Origin: Gp6-AA40 sp036274155
GTDB taxonomy: Bacteria > Acidobacteriota > Vicinamibacteria > Vicinamibacterales > UBA2999
NCBI GenBank assembly: GCA_036274155.1
Contig: DASUGH010000165.1
Coordinates: forward strand, 1-64,000
Reading direction: 5' to 3'
DNA length: 64,000 nucleotides
Made by a program: the position numbers and the translations under genes. Positions within the stretch are counted from its first letter, which is position 1. The number at the start of each line of letters is the position of its first letter. The notes beneath the pieces are model-generated. The model saw nothing but the letters and a program-made list of their open reading frames with translations, made no database searches and was not told the DNA's origin. Below, piece after piece: positions 15,178 through 24,908 of the stretch.

Positions 15178-17241
15178 ATGAACCGTCGCCGCCTTACGAT
15201 GCTCCTGGCGCTGACGGTGATCTATTACACCGCCGGCGTGCTTGGGCTCCGCCTGGCGTACGTCAATCAGAGCGTCAGTGCCGTGTGGCCACCGGCGGGG
15301 ATTGCCGTGGGCACGCTGCTGAGCTTCGGCACCGGACTCTGGCCGGCCGTCGCCGTTGGCGCGTTCCTCGTCAACATCGGCGCCTCCGGGGACCTCGGGT
15401 CGACGGTGTTGATCGCCATCGGCAACACCCTCGAAGCGCTCCTCGCCTGCTGGCTCGTCAAGCGCTATGCAGGCGGCGCCTCCGCCTTCACCCGGGCGAA
15501 CACCGTCTTCCGGTTCGCATTCTTCGGTGGTTTGCTGGCTCCGATCGTCGCCGCATCCATTGCCACACTGGCGTTGCGAGCGGCGCACCTGTCGGGGGCG
15601 GACAACTCGCCGCTGTGGTTCACGTGGTGGCTGGGAGATGCGGTCGGTATTCTCCTCATCGCTCCGCTCGTCGTCATGTGGTCCAGTCCGGGAGGCCGAA
15701 AATGGACACGCGCGCGAGCATTCGAGATGGCGGCGGTCGTCGTCGCCGCGGCCGCATTGTCGTGGCTGGTGTTCGTGTTCTCACCGGTCGCGGCGAGGCA
15801 ATACCCGCTGCCGCTGCTTCCGATGCCCATCCTGCTGTGGCCGGCGTTCCGGCTCGGTGCCCGTGAGACAGTCGCAATTGCGGTATTGCTGGCGTTCGTC
15901 TGCGTCATCGCCACCCTGAATGACCTCGGCCCGTTCGTCCGCAGCAACCCCAACGAATCCTTGCTGTTCCTGCAGGCGTTCATGGGCCTGTGGGTCGTGG
16001 GCATGCTCGCCGTGTCGATCGAGGTGGAGACGAAGGGAGTGGTGGAGGCCAACCTGCGCCTGCTCAACGAAAGCCTCGAGCAGCGGGTCACCGCGCGCAC
16101 GGAGGAATTGAGCCGGATGCGCGATCGGCTGGACGAGGCACAGCGCATCGCGCACGTGGGCAGCTGGGAATGGGACGTGGCTGCCAACTCGATCTGGTGG
16201 TCCGACGAGCTGTTCCATCTCTTTCAGGTGCCGCGCGTCAGCGATCGGACTTACGAGGACTGGCTGAGGCTGGTGCACCCGGAGGACCGCAGCCTGGCGG
16301 AACACGCCGTCGGCAAAGCGCTGGCGGACGGCTGTCCGTTTTCCTTCGAACACCGCCTGGTCTGGCCTGACGGCACCGTGCGAACCATCCAGGCCGACGG
16401 TCACGTGGTCAGGGATGCCGAGGGCCGGCCGATCCGGCTGATTGGCACCGGCCGTGACGTCACCGATCTCCGGCATGCCGACGAAGAGCGCATGCAGCGC
16501 CTGCGGGAGCAGGCTGCCCGGGTGGAAGCCGAAGACGCCAATCGCGCGAAGGACGAATTCCTGGCCACGCTGTCGCACGAGCTGCGGACGCCGCTCAACG
16601 CGGCCCTCGGCTGGACGCAGATGTTGCGCGACGTCGTTCAGGAGCCGGAGCGGCGTTCACGCGTCGTCGAGCTGATCATGCGCAACCTGCAGGCGCAGTC
16701 GCGGCTCGTATCCGACATGATGGACGCATCGTCGATCGCGCTGCGGACGTTGCGCATCGAGACGGCGCACGTGGCGATGGCCGACGTCGTGCGGGCGGCG
16801 ATCGACAGTGTGCGCGATCCGGCCACGGCGCGACGAATCCGGATCGAAACGGTATTTCCGCCGGAGCCGGCGTATGTGACGGGCGACGCGATGCGGCTCC
16901 GTCAGGTCGTGTGGAATCTGGTATCGAACGCCGCCAAGTTCAGCCGCGATGGCGGGACCGTGACGGTCATGCTGCTCCGAGACGGGAATACGGTCAGGCT
17001 CACCGTCGAAGACGACGGCCCCGGCATCGATGAGGAGTTCATGCCGCACCTCTTCGAACGGTTCCGTCAGGCCGATTCGTCTGTCACGCGATCGCACGGA
17101 GGGCTGGGGCTCGGGCTGGCGATCGCGCGGCATCTGGTGCGGGCGCACGACGGCAGCATTACTGCTGCCAATCGCGCCGACGGCGGAGCGGTGTTCACGG
17201 TGGAGCTGCCGGTGGCTGTCGGAGTGGAGTCGACGACTTAG
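15178..17241 (+). CDS. MASE1-PAS sensor histidine kinase
   Basis: 687 residues. A polytopic N-terminus (about 5-290) with AVWPPAGIAVGTLLSFG is the MASE1 integral-membrane sensor. A short coiled linker leads to a PAS domain (about 325-430, IAHVGSWEWDVAANSIWWSDELF through FEHRLVWPDGTVRTI). HisKA carries the phospho-acceptor H467 in LSHELRTPLN. HATPase_c has the N box near 578 (NLVSNAAKFS), the G1 box DDGPGID and the G2 box GLGLGLAI. It would sense an unknown signal in or near the membrane and phosphorylate a response regulator, but no regulator gene adjoins it. Its stop overlaps the stop of the convergent gene at 17238 by three bases. Confidence 0.93.
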   Translation: MNRRRLTMLLALTVIYYTAGVLGLRLAYVNQSVSAVWPPAGIAVGTLLSFGTGLWPAVAVGAFLVNIGASGDLGSTVLIAIGNTLEALLACWLVKRYAGGASAFTRANTVFRFAFFGGLLAPIVAASIATLALRAAHLSGADNSPLWFTWWLGDAVGILLIAPLVVMWSSPGGRKWTRARAFEMAAVVVAAAALSWLVFVFSPVAARQYPLPLLPMPILLWPAFRLGARETVAIAVLLAFVCVIATLNDLGPFVRSNPNESLLFLQAFMGLWVVGMLAVSIEVETKGVVEANLRLLNESLEQRVTARTEELSRMRDRLDEAQRIAHVGSWEWDVAANSIWWSDELFHLFQVPRVSDRTYEDWLRLVHPEDRSLAEHAVGKALADGCPFSFEHRLVWPDGTVRTIQADGHVVRDAEGRPIRLIGTGRDVTDLRHADEERMQRLREQAARVEAEDANRAKDEFLATLSHELRTPLNAALGWTQMLRDVVQEPERRSRVVELIMRNLQAQSRLVSDMMDASSIALRTLRIETAHVAMADVVRAAIDSVRDPATARRIRIETVFPPEPAYVTGDAMRLRQVVWNLVSNAAKFSRDGGTVTVMLLRDGNTVRLTVEDDGPGIDEEFMPHLFERFRQADSSVTRSHGGLGLGLAIARHLVRAHDGSITAANRADGGAVFTVELPVAVGVESTT

Positions 17242-17606
17242 GGCTTGTGCCTGCGGCGACCGTTGATTGGCTGTTCTGGCGGTGCTTCGTCGTCCGGCCG
17301 CGACGTGTCACCCACCACCACGAAATCGGCGGAGTCCCAGGTGAAGGGCGGCTTCTGGCGCCGCTCGCCCGTGCGGCGTTCGCCGTTCGAACGACCCGGC
17401 TCCGTGCGACGGTCCGACTCGCGCCGATCCCATTTGATTTCCACGGGCAGTCCGGCGCTCTTCGTCTTGAGTTGATCGAAGCGGCGGAGTGCGCCACGAC
17501 GTACGCGAATGACCATCTTTCCGTTCGGCTCGTCGTCCTGGCCGTCAGCGCCGGTCCAACCCGACATGTCGTCGTCGAGTGCGGTGCTCTTGCGCTTGTT
17601 GCCCAT
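17238..17606 (-). CDS. Small highly charged hypothetical protein
   Basis: 122 residues from ATG 17606; the frame is open to 17780, but residues before this point look like random translation and the sequence MGNKRKSTALDDDMSGWTG begins cleanly here. The middle is rich in paired Arg (RRESDRR, GERRTGERRQK), followed by PPFTWDSADFVVVGD and a charged tail. There is no signal peptide, membrane helix or recognised domain. The ribosome binding site is weak. It lies convergent to the MASE1 kinase with overlapping stops (TTAG) and divergent from the next kinase. Function unknown. Confidence 0.55.
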   Translation of the reverse strand: MGNKRKSTALDDDMSGWTGADGQDDEPNGKMVIRVRRGALRRFDQLKTKSAGLPVEIKWDRRESDRRTEPGRSNGERRTGERRQKPPFTWDSADFVVVGDTSRPDDEAPPEQPINGRRRHKP

Positions 17607-17828
17607 GGTACCCGGAGTTATCGGCAACCGCGCGATGACCCTTGATTGGAATTTCGGACCGGACCTGAGGTCCCACCCTCCGAAACCGAGACGCCACGAC
17701 GAACTGAAACGCAACCTTACGCAAGAACGTGCGGCGCATTCATCACGCCGCCGTCCATGGTGGTTCATGTTACGATCCATTTTCCGTCACGTCGACTCCA
17801 CGCTTCACGATCATTTCGTTTTCCACCG

Positions 17829-18773
17829 ATGCGCCACCCGATTGCTCGCTCGACGCTCGCTGCCTGCGGCGCGATCGCACTTCTGGGAGTCGTCCTCGCC
17901 GGAGCGCGGCGGGCGAGGCACAAGGAGTTCGCCCTGGTGGCGCCGACCGACGATCCGCCGCCGGCGTCACGCGAGCCGACGCCGTTGAACATTCGCGCGG
18001 CGCTTCGCGCCGTTCGCTCGAGCCCCGCCCGCTTCCGTGCCGCGGCGGCGCGTGAACGATCCGAGGCGCTCAGCCGGCGCAAGCAGGATTTTCTAGGGCT
18101 CTTGTCCCATGAGCTGCGCAACCCGCTCTCGGCGATTCACGCGGCGCTGGCGGTGATGCGGGCGCGCGATGGGCTGCAGGCGGGCCAGCGCGCACGAATC
18201 ATCATCGAACGGCAGGTGGAGCACATCGGACGGCTCGTCGACGATCTGGTCGACACTGCCCGGATCGAACGAGGCACGCTGTCGCTGCAACTCGAGCCGG
18301 TCGACATTCGCGACGTGCTCAGCACCGCTGTCGACATGGCTCAGCCGTCGGTCGCGCATCGCCAGCAGACCTTCGAGTGGGAGCCCTCCGAGGAGCCTCT
18401 CCTCGTCAACGGGGATCGTGTCCGCCTTCAGCAGGTCTTCTCGAATCTCCTGCTCAACGCATCGAAATACACGCCGGAACGGGGGCGTATCGAGCTCGTG
18501 ACCTCTCGCGCCGGATCCGACTTCTGCGTCGAGGTTCACGACAACGGCCGAGGCATCGCAGCCGAGGACCTGACGCGGGTGTTCGAGCCGTTCGTCCGGG
18601 CGACACGGGACGAACCCGGGCTGGGTGTCGGGTTGTATGTGGCCCGCACGCTGGTCGAGCAGCACGGCGGCGTGATCAGCGTGGACAGCCGCGGTCTGCA
18701 CACGGGCACGACGTTCACGGTCCGGCTGCCTGAGCTGTCGCCGCTGCTGCGTCAGGTCTCGACGTCTGGATGA
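17829..18773 (+). CDS. Membrane-anchored sensor histidine kinase
   Basis: 314 residues from ATG 17829, chosen because a single hydrophobic anchor (about 7-26, STLAACGAIALLGVVLAGA) starts there; upstream codons look non-coding. There is no periplasmic or PAS sensor domain, only a short basic linker. HisKA has H94 in LGLLSHELRNPLSAIHAAL, and HATPase_c carries NLLLNASKYTPERG, DNGRGI and GLGVGLYVAR. The kinase therefore lacks an obvious input module, and its signal may arrive through a partner. No response regulator gene adjoins. Confidence 0.85.
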   Translation: MRHPIARSTLAACGAIALLGVVLAGARRARHKEFALVAPTDDPPPASREPTPLNIRAALRAVRSSPARFRAAAARERSEALSRRKQDFLGLLSHELRNPLSAIHAALAVMRARDGLQAGQRARIIIERQVEHIGRLVDDLVDTARIERGTLSLQLEPVDIRDVLSTAVDMAQPSVAHRQQTFEWEPSEEPLLVNGDRVRLQQVFSNLLLNASKYTPERGRIELVTSRAGSDFCVEVHDNGRGIAAEDLTRVFEPFVRATRDEPGLGVGLYVARTLVEQHGGVISVDSRGLHTGTTFTVRLPELSPLLRQVSTSG

Positions 18774-18853
18774 GCGCCGCAGCCGCCGTACGCACCCGCG
18801 GCTGACGCCATACAATCGATTCATGCTGCCCCCCTCCGCATCCCCGGCCGCGC

Positions 18854-19459
18854 ATGGACGGTGACGTACGTGCGATTCGCGAGCTCGTCGAGAACTGGGT
18901 CGTCTGGCGGGACGCGGGCGACTGGGAGCGCTTCGCCACCGTGTGGCACGATGACGGGTGGATGACGGCGACCTGGTTCCAGGGATCGGCCCGTGACTTC
19001 ATCGAGATCAGCCGCCAGGGGTTCAACAACGGCGTCAACATTCTCCATTTCCTCGGCGGCTTCAGCTGTGACATCGTCGGCCGGCGTGCCATCGCGCAGA
19101 CGAAGATGACGATCAATCAGCGCGCGACCGTCGACGACGTGCTCGTCGACGTCGTCTGCACCGGCCGCTTCTACGATTTTCTCGAGAGGCGATCGGAAAG
19201 GTGGGGAATCGTGCGGCGGCAGCCGATCTACGAAAAGGATCGGATGGACCCGGTCGATCCTGGCGCGGTGCTGACACTCGACGCGACACGGCTGGCCAGA
19301 TTTCCGGAGGGCTACCGTCATCTCGCCTATCTGCAGACGAGCATCGGGTTCAACGTCAAGCCGAATCTGCCTGGACTGCGCGGCGAGGCCGTGGAACGGC
19401 TCTATGCGGAGGGTCGGGCATGGCTGGCGGGGTCGGCGCGGCCCGGGGAGCCGCTCTGA
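18854..19459 (+). CDS. SnoaL-like / NTF2-fold protein
   Basis: 201 residues. The N-terminal 135 residues have the SnoaL-like NTF2 pattern: AIRELVENWVVWRDAGDWERFATVWHDDGWM, then a helix and curved sheet with MTINQRATVDDVLVDVVCTGRFYDFLERR. Proteins of this fold include ketosteroid-isomerase-like enzymes and ring-hydroxylase small subunits; a catalytic role cannot be assigned. The aldo/keto reductase gene starts 27 bp after the stop and the LigI-like gene 16 bp after that, so the three probably form an operon linked to ring-compound metabolism. Confidence 0.75.
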   Translation: MDGDVRAIRELVENWVVWRDAGDWERFATVWHDDGWMTATWFQGSARDFIEISRQGFNNGVNILHFLGGFSCDIVGRRAIAQTKMTINQRATVDDVLVDVVCTGRFYDFLERRSERWGIVRRQPIYEKDRMDPVDPGAVLTLDATRLARFPEGYRHLAYLQTSIGFNVKPNLPGLRGEAVERLYAEGRAWLAGSARPGEPL

Positions 19460-19486
19460 CGTGGGATCGCGCCGGAGGCACCAGCG

Positions 19487-20485
19487 ATGACGCGTAAGCT
19501 CGGTCCTTTCGACGTGTCGGCGATCGGTCTCGGGTGCATGAGCATGTCGCATGCGTACGGGACCCCGCCGTTGCCAGATGTCGCGGCAGGCGTCCTGCGC
19601 CGCGCGCTCGATCTCGGGTACACCCACCTCGATACCGCCGCGTTGTACGGGTTCGGCGCCAACGAAACGCTGATTGGCAACGCTGTTTCGGATCGACGCC
19701 GCGAGTTCGTCCTCGCCAGCAAGGGAGGCATGTTCCGCAACGCGCAGGGGCAGCGGGAGATCGACGGCCGTCCCGAGACCCTCAAGCGGCACTGCGCGGA
19801 GAGCCTGACACGGCTGCGAACCGACGTCATCGATCTCTACTACCTCCACCGGTGGGACAAACGCATCCCTGTCGAAGACAGCGTGGGCGCTCTTGCCGAT
19901 CTCGTGGCCGAGGGAAAGGTCCGCGCGATAGGACTCAGCGAGGTCTCCGCCGCGACGATCCGGCGCGCGCACCGTGTTCACCCGATCAGCGCCGTGCAAA
20001 CCGAGTACTCGCTGTGGACCCGCAACCCCGAAGTCGCTGTTCGCGACGCGTGCCGCGAGCTCGGTATCGCGCTGGTGGCGTTCAGCCCGTTGGCCCGCGG
20101 CTTTCTCACCGGCGGGTTGCGTGAGGTGGCGAGTCTGCCGCCAAAAGACATCCGCCTGGCGATGCCGCGGTTTCAGGGTGAGCATTTCGCGAGAAACCTG
20201 ACGCTGCTCGACGGGCTGTCGGCCATTGCGCGCGAGAGCGGCGTCACCCCTGCGCAGGTTGCGCTCGCCTGGCTTCTGGCACAAGGCGGGCACATCGTGC
20301 CGATCCCCGGCACCACCCGCCTGGATCACCTCGAGGAAAACGTGCAGGCGCAGCACGTTCGTCTGACCGAAAGCACGATCGATCGTCTCAACCGTCTCAT
20401 CAACCCGGGGACGGTGTCGGGGGCGCGCTACAACGAAGCCACGCAGGCCGAGATCGATACAGAGGAGATCGCGTTCGGCGCGTAG
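19487..20485 (+). CDS. Aldo/keto reductase
   Basis: 332 residues with the full AKR catalytic tetrad: D49, Y54 (DTAALYG), K79 (LASKGG) and H121 (YYLHRWD). The C-terminal NADPH-binding segment LAQGGHIVPIPGTTRLDHLEEN is the usual phosphate-clamp region. It reduces an aldehyde or ketone with NADPH in the cytoplasm; the substrate is not predictable, but the neighbours (SnoaL-like, LigI-like) suggest an aromatic-pathway intermediate. It resembles the Tas/YajO-like group by length and lack of signal. Confidence 0.93.
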   Translation: MTRKLGPFDVSAIGLGCMSMSHAYGTPPLPDVAAGVLRRALDLGYTHLDTAALYGFGANETLIGNAVSDRRREFVLASKGGMFRNAQGQREIDGRPETLKRHCAESLTRLRTDVIDLYYLHRWDKRIPVEDSVGALADLVAEGKVRAIGLSEVSAATIRRAHRVHPISAVQTEYSLWTRNPEVAVRDACRELGIALVAFSPLARGFLTGGLREVASLPPKDIRLAMPRFQGEHFARNLTLLDGLSAIARESGVTPAQVALAWLLAQGGHIVPIPGTTRLDHLEENVQAQHVRLTESTIDRLNRLINPGTVSGARYNEATQAEIDTEEIAFGA

Positions 20486-20501
20486 TCCCGGGACAAGCAC
20501 T

Positions 20502-21413
20502 ATGCCGCCTGCGTTCACCGTCACACCCGGTTGGTTGCCGTTTCATCCGACCCCTTCGGTGCCAGCGTTCAAGGTTCCCCAGGGTGCCGTGGACGCGCAC
20601 TGCCACGTGTTCGGGCCAGGAGACGTCTTTCCGTATGCGCCCGAACGGAAATACACGCCGTGCGATGCGCCGAAGGAGCAGCTCTTCGCGCTGCGCGATC
20701 GGCTGGGGTTCGAGCGGAACGTCATCGTGCAGGCGACGTGTCACGGCACCGACAATCGGGCGCTCGTCGATGCGCTGCTGGCGTCAGAGGGCCGCGCCTG
20801 CGGCGTTGCCACTGTCGACCGCAACGTCACCGACGTGGAGTTGCGCGATATGCACGCGGCAGGCGTCCGCGGCACACGGTTCAACTTCGTGAAGCGGCTC
20901 GTGGATTTCACCCCGCGCGATGTCCTGACGGAGATTGCTGCGCGTATCGCTCCGCTCGGCTGGCATGTGGTCGTCTACTTCGAAGCCGCCGATCTGCCTG
21001 ATCTCTGGGACTTCTTCACCGCGCTGCCCACCATCGTCGTGGTCGACCACATGGGCCGTCCCGACGTGCGCAAACCGGTCGGCGGCCCGGAGTTCGAGCT
21101 GTTCGTGCGGATGATGCGCGAGCACGACAACATCTGGTCGAAGGTCAGCTGTCCGGAACGCCTGTCCTACTCCGGCCCTCCGGCACTCCACGCCGAACGG
21201 CACGCGTACCGTGACGTCGTGCCATTTGCCCGGCGCCTGGTCGAAACGTTTCCCGACCGGGTTCTCTGGGGAACCGACTGGCCCCACCCGAACCTGAAGG
21301 ACCACATGCCCGATGATGGGCTCCTGGTGGACTGGGTGCCGGAGATCGCGGTCACGCCGGAGCTGCGGCAGAAGCTGCTCGTCGAGAATCCGATGCGACT
21401 CTACTGGAGCTGA
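20502..21413 (+). CDS. ligI: 2-pyrone-4,6-dicarboxylate lactonase-like amidohydrolase
   Basis: 303 residues of the amidohydrolase_2 group (COG3618). VDAHCHVFGPG gives H33 and H35, VVVDHMGRPD has H183, and WGTDWPHPN places the catalytic Asp at D259. Residues GTRFNFVKRLV are the Arg-rich carboxylate-binding part seen in LigI. LigI hydrolyses 2-pyrone-4,6-dicarboxylate to oxalomesaconate in protocatechuate 4,5-cleavage. The assignment is strengthened by LigC-like, LigB-LigA-like and LigU-like genes elsewhere in the window. It is the last gene of the SnoaL-AKR-ligI unit and ends 15 bp before the convergent repeat-protein gene. Confidence 0.85.
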   Translation: MPPAFTVTPGWLPFHPTPSVPAFKVPQGAVDAHCHVFGPGDVFPYAPERKYTPCDAPKEQLFALRDRLGFERNVIVQATCHGTDNRALVDALLASEGRACGVATVDRNVTDVELRDMHAAGVRGTRFNFVKRLVDFTPRDVLTEIAARIAPLGWHVVVYFEAADLPDLWDFFTALPTIVVVDHMGRPDVRKPVGGPEFELFVRMMREHDNIWSKVSCPERLSYSGPPALHAERHAYRDVVPFARRLVETFPDRVLWGTDWPHPNLKDHMPDDGLLVDWVPEIAVTPELRQKLLVENPMRLYWS

Positions 21414-21428
21414 CGAGCAGACCCGCCG

Positions 21429-24400
21429 TCAGGGAACGGACACGACGATGTCGGGGAAGAAGCCGGGCGTGACGGTCAGTTCCTGTGCGCCGGCTGCGAG
21501 CTTCTTCAAGAGCTCGGGATCGAACCATTCGTTGGGCTCTGCATCGGTGAGTGTCGCGATCCAGTAGTTGCCCGGTGGCACGTCGCGGAACGTGAACCGA
21601 CTGTTCTGATCGGGCTGTGTGGCGAAGACGCGCACGGCTGGCAGCGCCCATGCCTCTGCCTCACGGGCAAACAGCACGACGAACAGGTTCCTGGCAGGCT
21701 GACCGCTGGCGCTTCGGATCCGTCCAGACAACTGCAGGGGACCGCCTGAGACCACGACATCGACACTGACCGACGCGCCGGGCTTCAGTTCGATCCCGGC
21801 GTTCAATCGCTCGCTGCCCTCGACTGTCTGTGAGAGGATCGCGGGAAGTACAGCGTTCCTCGGACCGGTGAGTGTCAAGCGATAACGACCCGGAAACAGG
21901 TTGGTGAAGGTGAACCGGCCTTCGGTGTCCCAGCTCGCAACTGCCGGCTGGAGGCCTGCGGCGACCGGCTCTCCCATTCGGGTCGCTTGCAACCGCACAC
22001 TCGTCACGAGCGGCGGACCGATTGAACCAGCCGTCCGAATGCGGCCCGTGAGCACCTGCTCGCGAGACAGATCGAGGATCACGCCCTCCAGATCGCCTGT
22101 CACCGTCACATCGATCGAGCCCGAGAGATTCGTCCGTGGCTGACTTGCGATGGATGAAGGGCGCGTCGTCAGCGTGTACCGTCCAGGAAGCACGCCGTTG
22201 ATGGTGAAAGCGCCCCTCTCGTCGCTCGTGCCGAGGCGGAGCGGAGCCGTGCCAACCGAGAGGGATGGATCGTTGCTGAGGAGCTGCACGCTGATACGCG
22301 GCGCCGGTTGTCCATCGGGACCCCGAACGATTCCGCTCACCCTGGCGAGCGACACGAGCGCCGTCTGCAGCGACACCGTGCGTTCCTCGCCGGCAGCGAG
22401 CTGCAACCGCGCGCCGCGCGCCGCGTCGGCCTGGGTCGGGTAGGACACAGGTGCGTACATGACGCTCAGCGGCGCGGCGATCGCGCCGGGCTTTCCCGCG
22501 GCCGCATCGAGGTCGGCCTGAGTTGTCAGCGCCACGGCTGACGTCGCTCCGTTGCCGCGCGGGCGCGCGTCGATCACATACTCACCGGGAGCCAGGCCGT
22601 AGATGCGGAACTCTCCCTCGGTGTTCGTGACCGGCGGCGCGAGTCGCCCGGTTTGACGGACGGCGACGAGCTCCCGCCCTTGCGGCTGCCATCGGTACTG
22701 CCGCACCCCAACCTCAACGTCGGCCATCGGCAGACCGTACTGATCGAGCACGGTGCCGGTGATCGACGCGCCCTTCATGATGGGGAAGGTGATGTCCGCG
22801 ACCTGCTGGCCTGCGGCGACCGATACCGGCGTGCCCGGCTCGTCCGGCCGCCGGGCGCCGTAGATCGTCGGGACATACCCGGTCTTGAACGTATAGATCG
22901 TGTGCTGGCCTGGCGGCACATCCGTCAGCAGGAAACGGCCGTCGTCATCGCTGTACACGCCAGGGTCGAGCCCGCTGGCCAGGCTCAGTCGCATGCCGGC
23001 GATGGGAGTATTCGTCAAGGCGTCGATGACGCGTCCGCCGATACTGCCGCCGCCTGATGGCCGGCCGGAGACGCTGCGCGTCTCGGCGATGTCGACCGCG
23101 TCGAGCGGGAGAGCGGGAGGCTTCAGTTGCGCGGCGCGCGGCGCAGGTGCAGTCGTCACACGAAGGTCGCGACTCGTGACGACACCCTCGTCGAGACTGA
23201 CCCGCGCGGCGAGGGGAGCGAGCACTTCGAAGAGTGCGCCGCCGCGCCAGTCGCGCTGGGTGGCACCGCGCACGGCGCAGACGTAGTAATCGCCGGCGGG
23301 CAGCTCTGCGAGCACGAAGGTTCCGTCGGCTGCGGGGCGCGCCTGCCGGAGACTTCGGCCGATGCCGTAGTCGATCCACAACGATTCGTCGGCGGGAAAC
23401 AACAGCACCGCGACCCGGTCAGCGTCCTGGATGTCCAGGACACGGCCACGCAGTTCAGCGGTCAGATTCGTGAGTGTCACAGCCACGTCGGAGACGTCGC
23501 GCGTGACGACCAGCGGCGTGCTGCTGACATCGCGGCCGCCGATCATCGCCGACCGAATCGTCCACGACCGTGCGGCAGTGCTCGCGGATCGATCCGGCCT
23601 CAGACCCGCTCGATCGATCGGGACCCGAGCTCCCGCGCTGACGATATAGCGTCCGGGCGTGACGGTCACCGTGAACCGCCCGTCGCTGTCTACCGGGAAC
23701 GCTGGAGGAACGACGTCACTTCCAGAAAGCTCGTTGTCGCGGGTGAGCGTCACGCTGGCCGCCGTGGACGATGGCGCGGCGCCGTCGAGCTGTACGCGGC
23801 CGCTCACGCGCAGGCCGCGATGAACGGCGACGGTCACGTCGATGTCGGCGCTCCCGACGTCGACGCTGGCGCGCGCCCAGGCATCGTTGGCAGCGGCGCC
23901 GCGGCCGCTCACCACGCCGGTGAAGAGGGTAGAGATGATGTACTGGCCAGCCGGGATGTTGTCGAACACGAAGCGGCCGTCCGCGGTCACGGCTACCGCG
24001 CGCTGCAGGCCGCCTTCGTCTCGAGCACTGATGGAGATCCGGTTCGGAATGACGGCGCCGTCGGTGCTTCGCAATGTGCCGGTAATCCGGTGCGCGGGAA
24101 TGAGCGGCATGCTGATGTCGAGGCCGCCGCGGTCTTCACCCGACTTCACGCTGATCACGGCGGCCCCCGCCAGGTCGGGGGAGGCCGGAAAGTACGTGGT
24201 CGCCAGCGCGAACCGCGTTCCAGTCGCCGTGGTCACGCCACGGGCGCGGCCATCGTCGCTGACCGCTGAAATCAGATAGTCGCCGGGCCGCACACGGATG
24301 GAAAACGCTCCCCGGTCGTCAGTGAACGACAGCCCTCCTGTGAGACTGCGGCGTCCCATGAAGACTGTCCACTGCTGCGCATAGACGCGCGCGTTGCCGA

Positions 24401-24908
24401 CAGGTTCGCCCGACTCGGTTGTGACGCGGCCGCTCAGTACCGCATCGCGCCAGACCGGCACGGTCACGGTGAGGCGATCGCCGCTTCGAACCGTGAGGTT
24501 GAAGTCCGGCAGGACAATCATCCCTGTAGTCTCAGCGGGGGACCGTTCGTCGGGGAGGCGCGGTCTCGTCTCCTGGTAGGCACCAGTCGTCCAGCCCGGA
24601 CGGCTGGCAGTAACGGCGAAGCGGCCTTCGGGTAGTGCGGAAAAAGCGAAACGGCCCTCGGCATCGGTGAGGACCGTTCGGCCCGCCATCCGGCGCCCAT
24701 CCGCCGGGTCGCGCGCGATCGACACCATGGCGCCCGGCACGGCGGCGCCCGTCACGCCATCGACGGAGCGGCCCGTGACGACGGCGGATCCTGAGGCAGT
24801 GCTGGGCTGCGCGAGGAGCTCGAACGACGAGACACCGATTGCCACAGCGCTCGCAGCGATCAACCCGACGCCCAGGATCATTGGTCTGGCGCGAACCGAA
24901 AAGCTCAT
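21429..24908 (-). CDS. Large carboxypeptidase-regulatory-like repeat protein
   Basis: 1159 residues from ATG 24908 (a GTG lies directly before it). A signal or anchor helix (about 10-32, PMILGVGLIAASAVAIGVSS) is followed by many tandem beta-sandwich modules of the CarboxypepD_reg/Cna-B type. Their repeated tags are of the type TDAEGRFAFSALPEGRFAV, DERGAFTINGVLPGRYTL, DDDGRFLLTDVPPGQHTI and FRIYGLAPGEYVI; I count at least nine D-x-x-G-x-F...LPxGxY-like units. No protease or receptor domain is present. Such proteins are exported and occur in large numbers in Acidobacteriota, with no proven role. The gene sits between the LigI-like and LigC-like genes on the opposite strand. Confidence 0.85.
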   Translation of the reverse strand: MSFSVRARPMILGVGLIAASAVAIGVSSFELLAQPSTASGSAVVTGRSVDGVTGAAVPGAMVSIARDPADGRRMAGRTVLTDAEGRFAFSALPEGRFAVTASRPGWTTGAYQETRPRLPDERSPAETTGMIVLPDFNLTVRSGDRLTVTVPVWRDAVLSGRVTTESGEPVGNARVYAQQWTVFMGRRSLTGGLSFTDDRGAFSIRVRPGDYLISAVSDDGRARGVTTATGTRFALATTYFPASPDLAGAAVISVKSGEDRGGLDISMPLIPAHRITGTLRSTDGAVIPNRISISARDEGGLQRAVAVTADGRFVFDNIPAGQYIISTLFTGVVSGRGAAANDAWARASVDVGSADIDVTVAVHRGLRVSGRVQLDGAAPSSTAASVTLTRDNELSGSDVVPPAFPVDSDGRFTVTVTPGRYIVSAGARVPIDRAGLRPDRSASTAARSWTIRSAMIGGRDVSSTPLVVTRDVSDVAVTLTNLTAELRGRVLDIQDADRVAVLLFPADESLWIDYGIGRSLRQARPAADGTFVLAELPAGDYYVCAVRGATQRDWRGGALFEVLAPLAARVSLDEGVVTSRDLRVTTAPAPRAAQLKPPALPLDAVDIAETRSVSGRPSGGGSIGGRVIDALTNTPIAGMRLSLASGLDPGVYSDDDGRFLLTDVPPGQHTIYTFKTGYVPTIYGARRPDEPGTPVSVAAGQQVADITFPIMKGASITGTVLDQYGLPMADVEVGVRQYRWQPQGRELVAVRQTGRLAPPVTNTEGEFRIYGLAPGEYVIDARPRGNGATSAVALTTQADLDAAAGKPGAIAAPLSVMYAPVSYPTQADAARGARLQLAAGEERTVSLQTALVSLARVSGIVRGPDGQPAPRISVQLLSNDPSLSVGTAPLRLGTSDERGAFTINGVLPGRYTLTTRPSSIASQPRTNLSGSIDVTVTGDLEGVILDLSREQVLTGRIRTAGSIGPPLVTSVRLQATRMGEPVAAGLQPAVASWDTEGRFTFTNLFPGRYRLTLTGPRNAVLPAILSQTVEGSERLNAGIELKPGASVSVDVVVSGGPLQLSGRIRSASGQPARNLFVVLFAREAEAWALPAVRVFATQPDQNSRFTFRDVPPGNYWIATLTDAEPNEWFDPELLKKLAAGAQELTVTPGFFPDIVVSVP

